Counted from the first letter of the stretch, positions 7,597 through 16,408 are shown. The stretch is 35,244 bases of DNA from Verrucomicrobiota bacterium (GCA_003221195.1 QHQO01000047.1:1-35244); one strand, 5' to 3'. A program made the numbers and translations. The notes: generated by a model not told the origin, from the letters alone.

Positions 7597-7971
7597 ATGA
7601 CTCCCAATCCCTACCTGTTCATCGTCATTTTCATTGGCGTAGCGTTGGTTTTTCCATTGATTCCGCTTGCCCTGGCCTGGCTATGGCGGCGAGTTTTTCA
7701 ACCTCCAAAACCAGGCCCACAAAAAAATGCAATTTACGAATGCGGCGTCGAATCGCTCGGCGAAGCGCAAATCCAGTTTCGCTCACAGTACTATTTATAC
7801 GCGATCATCTTCCTTATATTTGATGTGGAAGCGATCTTTCTAGTGCCATTCGCAGTGGCTTTCACCGGTTTGCCTGTTGGCGCATTCATCGCGATATTGG
7901 TTTTTCTGTTGCTCCTGATTGAAGGGCTCATTTGGGCTTGGAGTAAGGGATGTTTGCAATGGGAACGATAA
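7597..7971 (+). CDS. nuoA: NADH-quinone oxidoreductase subunit A
   Basis: NuoA is a small membrane subunit of proton-pumping complex I at the junction of the peripheral and membrane arms. The 124-residue product has three transmembrane segments: residues about 7-29, 65-87 and 93-114. The family signature is seen as YECGVESLGEAQIQFRSQYY followed by FLIFDVEAIFLVPFA, which contains the conserved acidic residues of helix 2. It is the first gene of a nuoABCD run and is followed 34 bases later by nuoB. Confidence 0.97.
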   Translation: MTPNPYLFIVIFIGVALVFPLIPLALAWLWRRVFQPPKPGPQKNAIYECGVESLGEAQIQFRSQYYLYAIIFLIFDVEAIFLVPFAVAFTGLPVGAFIAILVFLLLLIEGLIWAWSKGCLQWER

Positions 7972-8005
7972 AGCGTTTGAAGCATCAAGGCGTTAGAGTG
8001 GAGAA

Positions 8006-8629
8006 ATGAGCGAAGGAATCGACGAAGGCTTGCGTAGCAAACTGCAGCAACAAGGGGTCTGGGTGACTTCGGTGCAGGAGCTTTACAACTGGGGGCGCAA
8101 AAACTCGATTTGGCCGCTCCAATTCGGACTCGCTTGTTGCGCGATAGAGATGATCGCGACAGCGGCGTCGCGGTATGATATCGCGCGTTTTGGCGGCGAG
8201 GTTTTCCGCCCATCGCCGCGTCAGGCGGACCTGATGATTGTCGCAGGCACGGTGACCAAAAAAATGGCGCCACAAATCGTGCGCCTGTACAATCAAATGG
8301 CCGATCCAAAATACGTGATTGCGATGGGTGCGTGCGCCATTTCCGGCGGCCCATTTAAGCAAGGCTACAACGTCCTCAAAGGAATCGACCGTTACATTCC
8401 GGTAGATGTTTATATTCCCGGTTGTCCGCCGCGTCCCGAAGCGCTTTTGCACGCATTCATGGAGTTACAGAGCAAGATTGACGAGCAAAAGTTGAGCGGC
8501 GCGAACAAGGCGGCTCATCTCGAGCCAGAAGAGCCGAGCGAGTTTCCCGTGCCCGAATTCGGTAAGCACGATCTCGAGCCACCGGCGAATCCAAACGTGT
8601 TTCGCCCGCCGGCGATCGAACGCGCCTAA
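8006..8629 (+). CDS. nuoB: NADH-quinone oxidoreductase subunit B
   Basis: NuoB carries the terminal [4Fe-4S] cluster N2 that passes electrons to quinone. The 207-residue product has the cluster ligands in [10 protein letters not shown] (tandem Cys), in [12 protein letters not shown] and in [13 protein letters not shown]. The quinone-pocket segment [20 protein letters not shown] is intact. A C-terminal tail of about 50 residues rich in Glu and Pro ([18 protein letters not shown] and after) is longer than in many homologues. The stop is followed by three bases and then nuoC. Confidence 0.97.
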   Translation: MSEGIDEGLRSKLQQQGVWVTSVQELYNWGRKNSIWPLQFGLACCAIEMIATAASRYDIARFGGEVFRPSPRQADLMIVAGTVTKKMAPQIVRLYNQMADPKYVIAMGACAISGGPFKQGYNVLKGIDRYIPVDVYIPGCPPRPEALLHAFMELQSKIDEQKLSGANKAAHLEPEEPSEFPVPEFGKHDLEPPANPNVFRPPAIERA

Positions 8630-8632
8630 CGA

Positions 8633-9286
8633 ATGGAAGGTTTGGAGCAAATCAAAGCGCGAATCAAAGCAGCCGTTCCCGGCGCCAAGATCGATATTGT
8701 GCCGAATCCGAGCCCGGCGAATCAACCTTCGCTCGTGATCGACAATGAACATGCTCGCGATGTGGCGAGGTTTCTGTGTGATGATCCTGCGCTGCGTCTG
8801 GATTATTGCTCAAACGTCACCGGTATCGATTGGCTAGATCGCAGCGTAAAAAAAACGGTGAAGGTGAAAAAAGTCGTCGATGGAGAAGAAAAAGAAGTCG
8901 TTGAAACGACCGAGGAAAAACTCCCCGGCTACCTCGAAGCTGTTTATCACCTTTACTCGATGGCCCACAAACATGGACCGGTCATTATTCGAATGCGGAC
9001 GGCAGACCGCGCAGAGAATGCTTGTCTACCCTCGCTCACGCCGGTCTGGCGGAGCGCAGAATTTCAGGAGCGCGAGATTTTCGATCTCTACGGAGTCCGA
9101 TTCGACGGCCATCCCGATTTGCGCCGGATCTTGATGTGGGACGAGTTCGAGGATCATCCGATGCGCAAAGATTATCGGGAACCGAATGATTACGAATACG
9201 AACCGACACCGCACGACGATGTGCTGGAGAAAGCGAAGGGACATTACACTTCGCGACCGGCGGAAGAGGAATTGAAACCGTCCTGA
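8633..9286 (+). CDS. nuoC: NADH-quinone oxidoreductase subunit C
   Basis: NuoC is the 30 kDa-type subunit of the complex I peripheral arm. The C-terminal signature is clear: [20 protein letters not shown] followed by [27 protein letters not shown] in pieces. NuoC is separate from NuoD here, unlike the fused NuoCD of enterobacteria. In the N-terminal domain, after [10 protein letters not shown], there is a charged insertion of about 30 residues ([18 protein letters not shown] and after) before the strand LEAVYHLYS. That insertion is not in typical short NuoC proteins. The product is 217 residues. Confidence 0.96.
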   Translation: MEGLEQIKARIKAAVPGAKIDIVPNPSPANQPSLVIDNEHARDVARFLCDDPALRLDYCSNVTGIDWLDRSVKKTVKVKKVVDGEEKEVVETTEEKLPGYLEAVYHLYSMAHKHGPVIIRMRTADRAENACLPSLTPVWRSAEFQEREIFDLYGVRFDGHPDLRRILMWDEFEDHPMRKDYREPNDYEYEPTPHDDVLEKAKGHYTSRPAEEELKPS

Positions 9287-9290
9287 GCCT

Positions 9291-9413
9291 TCATGTTGAG
9301 CCCTTCGACTTCGCTCAGGACAAGCTCCGCGAAACATCTCTGGCGATCTCCAAATTCCAAGATATCGGCAACAAATCAGAGATCCGTCGTCGTCTTCGCG
9401 GCTCAGGATGACA
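9291..9413. repeat. Dispersed palindromic repeat, GTCAT..GAGCGAAG family, copy 2
   Basis: The left part (from tcatgttgag, 9291) and the right part (gctcaggatgaca, ending 9413) match the arms of the copy at 824-936, with a spacer that includes gaaacatctct and its counterpart cagagatcc. It separates nuoC from nuoD, which in most genomes are adjacent or fused. Confidence 0.65.
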
Positions 9414-9420
9414 ATTTGAA

Positions 9421-10587
9421 ATGACTGCGACCGTTCAAACACTCGAAGCGATGGAGCGACCGCCGGTCAGCATGGGTTCGCGACTTGAAGGCGAGCTACT
9501 CGAAGTTTCGATGGGGCCGCAGCATCCGTCCACGCACGGCGTTTTCCGTATGAACGTCGCGCTGGAAGGCGAGATCGTGCGCAAGCTCAAGCCGGTCTTC
9601 GGATATCTGCATCGCAATCACGAAAAAATTGGGGAGAACGCGAGCTATCTCGGCTCGATGCCGTATACCGACCGGCTCGATTATTTCTGTTCGATGACCA
9701 ATAACTGGGCCTATGCGCTCAGCGTGGAAAAACTGGCAGGCATCGAAGTTCCCGAGCGCGCTGAATATCTTCGCGTCATTCTTGCGGAGCTGACGCGGCT
9801 TCAAAATCACGTGTCGCTGCTGGGATTTTTGCTAAACGACATGGGCGCATGGGGAACGCCGCTCATGTACGCGTTCCGTGACCGCGAGAAAATTCTCGAT
9901 CTGTTCGAATCTCTTTCCGGTTCCCGGATGATGTGCGACTACATGCGCTTTGGCGGCTGCCGGGTCGATGCCAGTCCCGAGTGGCTCGCGCGTGCGAAGA
10001 AAATTGCCGATATTTTTCCGCGTTTCGTTGACGAGCTGGAACAATTGATCGTCGGCAATGAAGTGGTGATCGCCCGTACGCAGAACGTCGGCAAACTTTC
10101 ATCGGAGCTTGCGGTTAGCGCGGGTATCACCGGCCCCATGCTTCGCGCATGTGGCGTGAATTATGATGTGCGAAAAGTGGACGGTTATGGATTCTATCCG
10201 CGCTTCAAGTTCCGGATTCCATTAGGCGAACACGGTGACACCTACGATCGACTGATGATGCGCATTTTGGAAATGCACGAGAGCGTCGTGATTTTGAAGC
10301 AGGCATTCGAACAAATTCCTCCGGGACCGATCATCAACCCGAAGGTGAAAATCCGGGCTTTTCGTCCGCCGATCGGCGAAGCTTATGGCCGCATCGAAGG
10401 GCCCAAAGGCGAGCTCGGCTTCTACTTGATCAGTGACGGTGGACCAAACCCGTACCGCTACCGGGTGCGCCCACCGAGTTTCATCAATCTGACCGTGCTT
10501 GAAGACCTCTGCCTCGGCCACACCGTGGCCGATGTAATGGTAATTCTCGGCAGCGTCGATATTGTGATGGGAGAAGTGGATCGTTGA
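9421..10587 (+). CDS. nuoD: NADH-quinone oxidoreductase subunit D
   Basis: NuoD is the 49 kDa-type subunit that forms the quinone-binding pocket with NuoB. The 388-residue product has the hallmark [13 protein letters not shown] near the N-terminus, HRNHEKIGE, then [20 protein letters not shown], and a C-terminus [20 protein letters not shown] to GEVDR. The quinone-site His of STHG and the Tyr of PYTDRLDY are present. About 30 residues precede the conserved block. nuoH, nuoE-G and nuoJ-N do not follow; the next complete gene is nuoI, past a broken acyltransferase gene. Confidence 0.97.
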   Translation: MTATVQTLEAMERPPVSMGSRLEGELLEVSMGPQHPSTHGVFRMNVALEGEIVRKLKPVFGYLHRNHEKIGENASYLGSMPYTDRLDYFCSMTNNWAYALSVEKLAGIEVPERAEYLRVILAELTRLQNHVSLLGFLLNDMGAWGTPLMYAFRDREKILDLFESLSGSRMMCDYMRFGGCRVDASPEWLARAKKIADIFPRFVDELEQLIVGNEVVIARTQNVGKLSSELAVSAGITGPMLRACGVNYDVRKVDGYGFYPRFKFRIPLGEHGDTYDRLMMRILEMHESVVILKQAFEQIPPGPIINPKVKIRAFRPPIGEAYGRIEGPKGELGFYLISDGGPNPYRYRVRPPSFINLTVLEDLCLGHTVADVMVILGSVDIVMGEVDR

Positions 10588-10672
10588 CAATTTAACGGGT
10601 CAGTGAAGGCATAACTCTGATCGATCGCGGTGGCGCTCTGTGACGACACGTCCACGCTGACTAGGAAGCCGA

Positions 10673-11900
10673 TTGGCCGAACGCACCACAACGCGCTCTG
10701 GTTTTTGCTTTCGCGAAGGCCTGCTAGACTCTGGCATTCATAAGCTCACGACCCAGGCAGAGACGCCTCTCCGGCAGCTCGGAGTCGACCCCCGCTTCAC
10801 GGATCGCCAACGTCACCCGGGTCTCGATCTTCTCCGCGCGCTCGCAATTGTGGTAGTGGTCATTTATCACGCCGGCATCATGGGTTTTCCGCTGACTGGT
10901 CGTGTGCATCGTTTTGGCTGGATCGGTGTCGATCTTTTCTTCTTGCTCAGCGGTTATCTGATTGGCGGCCAATTGCTCGCGCCTCTCATGCGCGGTCAAC
11001 GCCTCAATTTTGGAACTTTCTTTGCCCGGCGCGTCTTGCGAATTATGCCAGCATATTTCGTCGTGTTAGCGATCTATTTTCTATTGCCGTCGTGGCGTGA
11101 ATATCCCGAAATGTCGCAGCCGCTCTGGAAATTTCTGTTGTCTGGTGCAAAACATCGCACTTCATGGCGGCACGGCATTTTCACACGCATGGTCGCTCGC
11201 GGTTGAAGACCAATTTTACCTCGTGCTTCCTTTGCTCTTACTTGTCCTATATCCCCGCCCGCGCGCGTCCGTGACCATTGCCTGCATCATCATTTTGAGC
11301 GGAATCGCGCTTCGCACGATCCTTGCGTTTCAGAATCTCACCGAGATGGGAGTTTCCTTTCGCGGTTTTCAGGCCTGGATTTATTATCCAACCTGGACGC
11401 GGCTCGATCCTCTTGTGCTTGGTGTTGCTCTTGCCGCGATCGAAAAATTCAGACCAAGCTGGTGGCAAGGCCTCACAAACCTTGCGCCGTGGATCTGGTT
11501 GCCCGCGCTCGGGCTGATCAGTTACGCGCTTTGGTTGGGCGAAGGCGAACACCTCACAATTGCTGCCTGCGTCTGGCAATTTCCATTGGTTGCAGTTGGG
11601 ATGGCGGCGTTGCTCATTTGCGCTGTAAGTCCACGACTGTCGCTTCGGCGGATCGCAATTCCCGGAGCAGCCTTCCTTGCCAGCATCGCATACAGCGCCT
11701 ATTTGATTCAGAAATTCGTCATCCATGCGGCAGGCGCATTCTGCGCAACTCATAACATAAATCCCGTGTCGGCACCCGCGCTCATTGGAGTCAAGGTATG
11801 CGTGTACGCCGCGGCGACGATTCTCTTCTTCGCGGTGGAACGACCTTTCCTTCAACTCCGCAGGCGCCTTGCGCCAAGAAAGTACGGGAATCCAATTTGA
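10673..11900 (+). pseudogene. Acyltransferase-3 (OafA/YrhL type) membrane protein, frameshifted
   Basis: Two overlapping frames together encode one acyltransferase-3 protein (PF01757), a multi-pass membrane O-acyltransferase family that modifies surface polysaccharides. The first frame (10673-11206) has the start of the domain, HPGLDLLRALAIVVVVIYHA, with the conserved His, and WIGVDLFFLLSGYLIGG. The second frame (reading from about 11143 to 11900) resumes with HGGTAFSHAWSLAVEDQFYL and continues to the C-terminal membrane helices ending AVERPFLQLRRR. The two join if one base is removed near 11141-11146. Either the gene is broken or there is a sequencing error. The N-terminus has only a TTG start and its first 50 residues are not conserved in type. 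Confidence 0.8.
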
Positions 11901-11954
11901 GGCCGAGTTTGCGCTATTATCCGGGAGGGTTGAAATTTAATCTAACGATTCCAA

Positions 11955-12545
11955 ATGATCGGCAAAGGCATACTCAAAGGAATGGCGGTTACCGCGCATA
12001 ACTTCGTCGGGAGTTATTTTGACAAGGAGCGGCTGATTACCGTCCAGTATCCGGAAGAGCGAAATCCTCTTCCGGAGAATTACCGGAATTTTCCGTTTCT
12101 CGTTTATGACGGCAAGGATCCGAACGCAGGCTTGCGTTGTGTCGCATGTAAGATTTGTGAGAAGGAATGCCCACCGCAATGCATTTACATCATTAAGAGC
12201 GAAGACAAGAAGCCCGATTACATGGGCAAACCACAATTTTACCCAAAAGTCTTCGACATTGATATCTCCGTTTGCATGAGCTGCCAGATTTGCGTCGAGG
12301 TTTGCCCGTTCGAAGCGATCAAGATGGACAAGGAATTCGAGCTCAGCCGCAGGGAACGTTTCGACGCGCTGCTGATGCGAAAAGACGATCTGGCGAAGTC
12401 TAACGACTATTATCGTCGCATCTCGCCAACCGATGCGGCTGAAGTCGATGCAAAACTGACGGCTGCAGCTGAAGCTGCTGCGAAAAAGAAGGCTCCTGCC
12501 CCTGTTGCGGCGAAGCCTGCTAGCCCGGCCACGTCTTCCACCTGA
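11955..12545 (+). CDS. nuoI: NADH-quinone oxidoreductase subunit I
   Basis: NuoI holds clusters N6a and N6b, which relay electrons to NuoB. Two ferredoxin-type [4Fe-4S] motifs are visible: CVACKICEKECPPQCI and CMSCQICVEVCP. The N-terminus has the membrane-contact helix (GMAVTAHNFVGSYFDKERLI) and the segment YPEERNPLPENYRNFPFLVY. After the usual end, a low-complexity Ala/Lys/Pro tail of about 35 residues brings the length to 196. nuoI is cut off from nuoD by the frameshifted acyltransferase gene, and no other nuo gene follows. Confidence 0.96.
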   Translation: MIGKGILKGMAVTAHNFVGSYFDKERLITVQYPEERNPLPENYRNFPFLVYDGKDPNAGLRCVACKICEKECPPQCIYIIKSEDKKPDYMGKPQFYPKVFDIDISVCMSCQICVEVCPFEAIKMDKEFELSRRERFDALLMRKDDLAKSNDYYRRISPTDAAEVDAKLTAAAEAAAKKKAPAPVAAKPASPATSST

Positions 12546-12650
12546 GCCAGGCCTGCGCCATCCGGCGCTTCATCCGCGATTATCAACCCACGCCGGGAGC
12601 CGCCGTCATTTGCAATCGCTAATTGGGAATTTACACTCCGGAATCGGATT

Positions 12651-12732
12651 GCCAGGGTGGCGAAATTGGCAGACGCGCCAGACTTAGGATCTGGTGGAGA
12701 AATCCTTAGGGGTTCGAGTCCCCTCCCTGGCA
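12651..12732 (+). tRNA. tRNA-Leu (anticodon UAG)
   Basis: The acceptor stem pairs GCCAGGG (12651-12657) with CCCTGGC (12725-12731), followed by discriminator A. The D stem is GCG/CGC. The anticodon stem CCAGA/TCTGG encloses the loop CTTAGGA, giving anticodon TAG, which reads CUA. A long variable arm of the class II type (ggag..cctt) and the T arm AGGGG-TTCGAGT-CCCCT follow. The 3' CCA is not encoded. It sits alone, 105 bases after nuoI. Confidence 0.95.
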
Positions 12733-12747
12733 TTTGAACTCGGTAAT

Positions 12748-12835
12748 CAACGCCCAATTCTCAACGCCGAATGTTCAATTCAGGGGATCGCTAGATTCGA
12801 TGTTGGGTGCTGGACGTTGAGTGTTCGGTGTTGAA
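12748..12835. repeat. Heptamer array in two inverted arms, downstream of tRNA-Leu
   Basis: The left arm has five 7-base units in phase from 12748: CAACGCC, CAATTCT, CAACGCC, GAATGTT, CAATTCA. The right arm has five units from 12801 of the opposite sense: TGTTGGG, TGCTGGA, CGTTGAG, TGTTCGG, TGTTGAA. About 18 unrelated bases lie between. Pairing between arms is partial; the middle unit CTCAACG/CGTTGAG is exact. The element fills the spacer between the tRNA and the 3' end of the opposing ROK-family gene. Confidence 0.6.
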
Positions 12836-12841
12836 AAATCA

Positions 12842-13531
12842 TCACAGCACAAGCCATTTTAGCTCGCGGGAATGTTTCTTGGTTTCCCATAGACGGATTC
12901 CGCCTAGAAACGCATTCTCATTTTGTCCGCGTTCTGTTCCTGCCGGCAAGCGACTCAAACGGTGCACGAGACCGCCACCAAGAACGACGTAATCGGCAAT
13001 GAAAGATTTTCTTAACTGACCGACCGCGTAAGCTACTTCGCGCTTCCATTTTTTTTCGCCCAAGAGCGCCAGGCCTCGAATACCAAGGTAATCTTCAATG
13101 ATGTGCCCATGGCGATATGGTAAGTCGCCTAGCTCAAGCGGTATCAAAGTTTTGTCCCACACCAACGCGGACCCCAGGCCGGTCCCGAGCCCCAGAAAGA
13201 GCATGCGTCCACCGCGGTAACTGCCGAGCGCCTGCAGGGCAGCATCGTTGACAACACGCACGGGGATGCCCAGTGCTCTGGCAAAATTGAAACCAACCCA
13301 TCCCTTGGCCAAATGCTTCGGGTCTTTGGCGATTCGTCCCCTGCGCACCGGCGCCGGGAAACCGATGGAGGCGTAGTCGAACTTCCATCCCCGCGCGGTT
13401 TCTTTGAGTTTGGCAACTAGTTGTTGTGGTTTGAGTCGCGGGCCGGAAGGAAATTCACGCTCATCGCGAGAGGACCTCAGCAGTTTTACGTATGTGCCGC
13501 CGACGTCGACGACCAGAACTTTTCTCTTCAT
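12842..13531 (-). CDS. ROK-family sugar kinase, polyphosphate-glucokinase-like
   Basis: The start was set at ATG 13531, giving 229 residues that begin KRKVLVVDVGGTYVKLL, the phosphate-1 motif of the ASKHA fold. Further motifs are IGFPAPVRRGRI, then WVGFNFARALGIPVRVVNDA with the likely catalytic Asp, LGLGTGLGSALV (phosphate-2) and VVLGGG. The order and spacing resemble polyphosphate glucokinases (PpgK), which phosphorylate glucose with polyphosphate or ATP. The glycine-rich sugar-binding and zinc motifs of other ROK proteins are not seen. Donor and substrate cannot be fixed from sequence. It lies 23 bases after the DUF4388-like gene, probably in the same operon. Confidence 0.75.
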   Translation of the reverse strand: MKRKVLVVDVGGTYVKLLRSSRDEREFPSGPRLKPQQLVAKLKETARGWKFDYASIGFPAPVRRGRIAKDPKHLAKGWVGFNFARALGIPVRVVNDAALQALGSYRGGRMLFLGLGTGLGSALVWDKTLIPLELGDLPYRHGHIIEDYLGIRGLALLGEKKWKREVAYAVGQLRKSFIADYVVLGGGLVHRLSRLPAGTERGQNENAFLGGIRLWETKKHSRELKWLVL

Positions 13532-13554
13532 GGCCCCCGGCGCGTTCGGGAGTA

Positions 13555-14589
13555 TTAGCGGTCGCGTCGCGCCGTCCGCCCAAAACGCTGGAAGATGCTC
13601 TGCTGTTCTGGTTTGGCCGCCGTGCTGGCTGGCCAGCATTCCACTATCTCAAGAGCGACAAAGCGGAAGAGCATCTGTCGCGCAGATTTCAAATCGAGTC
13701 GTAGATTCTTCGCAATCTGCTGCACCGAGCGAGCGCCATTGAATTGCGACGCGAACTGCGCTTCATCGGGAGTCAACTTCAACTTTTGGACACGCTCGAA
13801 GCCGTCTCTTGTATAAGCCGGAATCGACGCTGGTTCGAAATGGGCCGTCTCGTCGATATGCTCAACAAGGCGCAACGTATCCAAGGCCCAGTCGCGAACG
13901 TTCGGCTCCCCGGGCACATCCGCAGCATCCGCTAACAGATTGGCCTTCTTTTCAAACATGATCCATACCTTGGGCGCCATCCAAAGTTGCGAGAAAAGCT
14001 TTTGGCCAAATTGCTGCATTTGTTCCATTGCTGCCTCGCGGCCCATCGATTCCTCGCGGGCAAGGGTAAGAAAGAACGGTGTTCCAGTCTCTCTCTGTTG
14101 ATCGCGCGCCCTGGCCAGCACAACGACATCGAGATCGCTAAGAAGCGCTGGCGTCTCGGGGCAATAAAGCTCCGGATCCCTGGTAGTAACAAAGATGATC
14201 TCGCCATCACGCGCCAAAAGGTCGATTGGTTCCTGCTCCCAAAATGATCGCAGCAAGCCTGTGAGCTTTTCCTTTGAGATCGCTTGCAGGGCGCGGTTTA
14301 ATGGAAAGAACGTCGTGTGACCGCAGAAATAAACATCGGCGGTGCGGGGCTCGTTTGTAGTGCTAACGTCTTCGGTCGGATCGACCGGGGCGGGTTCTGC
14401 CCAATCGGCAGTTTGTTGCGACATGCTCCACCAATCCTCGGACTGGGCAGGTTCCGCATCGGTAGCAGCGTCTTGTGCCGGGGTATCCGCTTGCGGGACG
14501 TCTGAATCGTCCGTTTGGTCTCGCTCTTCGCTATTCGAAGACTCGATTTCAGCTTCTATTGATTTGGGTTCGCCGGATGATTTCCGCAT
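13555..14589 (-). CDS. DUF4388 (PATAN)-like protein with acidic N-terminal region
   Basis: The 344-residue product starts at ATG 14589 behind a good ribosome site (gagagg, seven bases before). Residues 1-80 are acidic and low in complexity. About residues 90-190 resemble DUF4388/PATAN domains: LQAISKEKLTGLLRSFWEQE then IDLLARDGEIIFVTTRDPEL. The segment VWIMFEKKANLLADAADVPG corresponds to the strand pair near the end of the domain. The C-terminal part (LTPDEAQFASQFNGARSVQQI and after) looks like the winged-helix segment that often follows DUF4388. Such proteins are linked to two-component and gliding systems, but no partner is encoded here. Function unknown. Confidence 0.6.
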   Translation of the reverse strand: MRKSSGEPKSIEAEIESSNSEERDQTDDSDVPQADTPAQDAATDAEPAQSEDWWSMSQQTADWAEPAPVDPTEDVSTTNEPRTADVYFCGHTTFFPLNRALQAISKEKLTGLLRSFWEQEPIDLLARDGEIIFVTTRDPELYCPETPALLSDLDVVVLARARDQQRETGTPFFLTLAREESMGREAAMEQMQQFGQKLFSQLWMAPKVWIMFEKKANLLADAADVPGEPNVRDWALDTLRLVEHIDETAHFEPASIPAYTRDGFERVQKLKLTPDEAQFASQFNGARSVQQIAKNLRLDLKSARQMLFRFVALEIVECWPASTAAKPEQQSIFQRFGRTARRDR

Positions 14590-14643
14590 AATACACCTCT
14601 CGTTCTAAGCAAATCCCATGTAAAGGCTTTATCAAGGACCCAA

Positions 14644-16065
14644 TCATGGCAATGGTGGCGTCTTGCGCCTCGTTGAGAACCGTTGCGAGAGCCCGCGCCG
14701 GCTGATTTTTCCTCGCTCATTCGCAGGGATTGCGTCCACGATGAAGATCCGCTTCGGCACCTGCCAGCTGCTTAGCGTGCCACGGCAAAACTGCAGGAGA
14801 TCGGTCTCGCTTACGTCTGGCGCAGCCACCACGCAGGCGGCTACTTCTTCATTGCGTAACACCGATTCTCGACCGAAGGCGACTGCCCGTCGCACGCCGG
14901 GAAAGCGCAGCAAATGTGCTTCCACTTCTGCGGGGTTCACCTTTTTGCCTGCAACGTTGATTACGTCGGAGATCCTACCGACGATTTTGAACCCGGAACC
15001 GGCACGGATCATCAAGTCGTCGGGAACAAAAATTCCATTGCCCAATTTTTCTTCATCTGCCTCTGGGAAATAGCCATCGCCTACAGCGCCGCTGCGCACG
15101 TGAATCTGACTCGCTGACCCCTGTGGATCTACGAGTTCGAGATTGACGCCATTCATCGCTTCGCCAACGAACCCTTCGTCCCGGTCTGCTGCCTGGAGAT
15201 CGTAGCAAATCCCGCCACATTCGGACGCACCGTAAAATGAGTGGATTGGCAGATTAAACTTTTTCTGAAATCCCTTCGCGGTTGCGAGCGGCAGAGGGGC
15301 GCCGGCTGAAATACAGAGCCTAAGCTTTGGCAGCTTGGGAACATGTTCCATTTCACAAAATGCCTGATAGAAGACGGGCATCCCTGGGAAAACTGTCGCG
15401 TTGCTGCGGGCAAGATCCCCGAGGATGGCGCGCGGTGTTCTGTCACGACTAATGAACATAGGCACACCGCGGGCAATCAGCGGCGTCAGAAGATTGCTGA
15501 AACCGTAGGAGTGCGAGACTGGGACGACGCCGAAATTCAGATCAATATCGGAAATCCCCATCGTGTCGCAAATCTGATTGCAATCGGCCAGTAGCTGCTT
15601 GCTGCGAAAGCGGATTGCGCGGGGCGTGGCTGTTGTGCCAGAGGTAAGCTTCAGGAGATTTGGCGGATGCCCGTGCCAATCTGGTGTGCAGTCGGCTATC
15701 TCAAGTCGAATGATCTCTGGTGAGCCTCCGGTGGGAACAGCGGACACTACAGCCTTAACCTTGCAAATTTCTAAGGCTTCGCCGCGCTGACGCTCGCTCA
15801 TCGACTGTTCCAGAGGGAGAACAACCAAATGCCTGCGCAAGCAACCGATCAAAATCGATGGCCAATCTTCATGGTTGCCGATCTGGACAGCGAGAACGCT
15901 GCCTTCGTGGAAAACATCGGTGCTTCGCATCAAGTCGCGAGCGCGTTGTTCAACGTCGCCGAATGTTCGGAGCACTTCGCCGCTCGTCGCAAAAATAGCT
16001 GGCGTATCCCGCTTTCGCGCGAGCGTTTTCTCCCAGCTTTGCAGCAATGGATCGGAGGATTTCAT
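14644..16065 (-). CDS. AMP-forming acyl-CoA synthetase/ligase family enzyme
   Basis: This ANL-superfamily adenylating enzyme would activate a carboxylic acid as an acyl-AMP. ATG 16065 gives 473 residues; the longer frame to 16188 runs antisense to rpmE and is unlikely. Visible core motifs are LLKLTSGTTATPRAIRF (A3, phosphate binding), HSYGFSNLL (A4), FYGASECGG (A5), GFKIVGRISDVINVAGKKVN (A7-A8 hinge) and GKISR near the C-terminus with the A10 Lys. Substrate is unknown. It lacks a carrier-protein domain. Two more minus-strand genes follow closely, and the start is divergent from rpmE with 50 bases between. Confidence 0.85.
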   Translation of the reverse strand: MKSSDPLLQSWEKTLARKRDTPAIFATSGEVLRTFGDVEQRARDLMRSTDVFHEGSVLAVQIGNHEDWPSILIGCLRRHLVVLPLEQSMSERQRGEALEICKVKAVVSAVPTGGSPEIIRLEIADCTPDWHGHPPNLLKLTSGTTATPRAIRFRSKQLLADCNQICDTMGISDIDLNFGVVPVSHSYGFSNLLTPLIARGVPMFISRDRTPRAILGDLARSNATVFPGMPVFYQAFCEMEHVPKLPKLRLCISAGAPLPLATAKGFQKKFNLPIHSFYGASECGGICYDLQAADRDEGFVGEAMNGVNLELVDPQGSASQIHVRSGAVGDGYFPEADEEKLGNGIFVPDDLMIRAGSGFKIVGRISDVINVAGKKVNPAEVEAHLLRFPGVRRAVAFGRESVLRNEEVAACVVAAPDVSETDLLQFCRGTLSSWQVPKRIFIVDAIPANERGKISRRGLSQRFSTRRKTPPLP

Positions 16066-16115
16066 CGCTTGCGCAGAGCTCGTTGCGCGAGTAGATTCCG
16101 CGCTCCTTTCCAAAG

Positions 16116-16343
16116 ATGAAAACCGGTATTCATCCAGAGTATTACGAGACCGATATGGTGTGCGCATGCGGTGCGGTGTACCACACACGCTCCACGCGCC
16201 GCGATATTAAGATCGGTATTTGCGCTGCTTGTCACCCCTTTTTCACCGGCGAGCAGAAGTTCGTGGATACGGCCGGGCGCGTCGAGAAATTTGCCAGGCG
16301 TTACGGCAGCACCAAAGCCGCGCGGGCTGAAAAGAAAGCTTAG
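16116..16343 (+). CDS. rpmE: Large ribosomal subunit protein bL31, zinc-binding type
   Basis: bL31 bridges the central protuberance of the 50S subunit with the 30S head. The 75-residue product shows [40 protein letters not shown] and [20 protein letters not shown]. The Cys pair in CACG and the second pair in CAAC indicate the zinc-binding (C+) form, which can be swapped for a zinc-free paralogue under zinc starvation in other bacteria. prfA follows 65 bases later. Confidence 0.96.
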   Translation: MKTGIHPEYYETDMVCACGAVYHTRSTRRDIKIGICAACHPFFTGEQKFVDTAGRVEKFARRYGSTKAARAEKKA

Positions 16344-16352
16344 CTGAGCTGT

Positions 16353-16374
16353 AGCTGGGGCGGCGGCCCCGGCT
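16353..16374. repeat. GC-rich hairpin between rpmE and prfA
   Basis: AGCTGGGGC (16353-16361) pairs with GCCCCGGCT (16366-16374) with one G-T wobble and a four-base loop. It is flanked by tgt and gta, so it resembles a reduced form of the TGTAGCC..GGCTACA palindromes at 31337 and 34726. No T-tract follows. Confidence 0.45.
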
Positions 16375-16408
16375 GTACCGAACCCCGAATGCTTTCGGAG
16401 TTACAGAT

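Noticed and set aside
7973-7996. Possible three-unit octamer array (GCGTTTGA, AGCATCAA, GGCGTTAG) in the nuoA-nuoB spacer
   Set aside because: Too few and too divergent units; the spacing could be chance, so I did not add it to the array loci.
7791-8354. Open frame of 187 codons on the minus strand across nuoA and nuoB
   Set aside because: Antisense to conserved nuo genes, with no recognisable domain.
10585-10616. Promoter with TTGACA just after nuoD
   Set aside because: The -35 box is perfect but no acceptable -10 box lies at 16-18 bases.
11247-11855. Long minus-strand frame over the acyltransferase
   Set aside because: The plus-strand frame carries the conserved acyltransferase motifs; the antisense product resembles nothing.
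12651-12835. Mobile element integrated at tRNA-Leu
   Set aside because: No integrase, no duplicated tRNA end and ordinary genes on both sides.
16066-16188. N-terminal extension of the AMP-forming ligase from 16188
   Set aside because: It runs antisense through the conserved start of rpmE and has no family similarity; ATG 16065 is adequate.
16353-16374. Intrinsic terminator after rpmE
   Set aside because: The stem is good but there is no T-tract and the gene order favours read-through to prfA.
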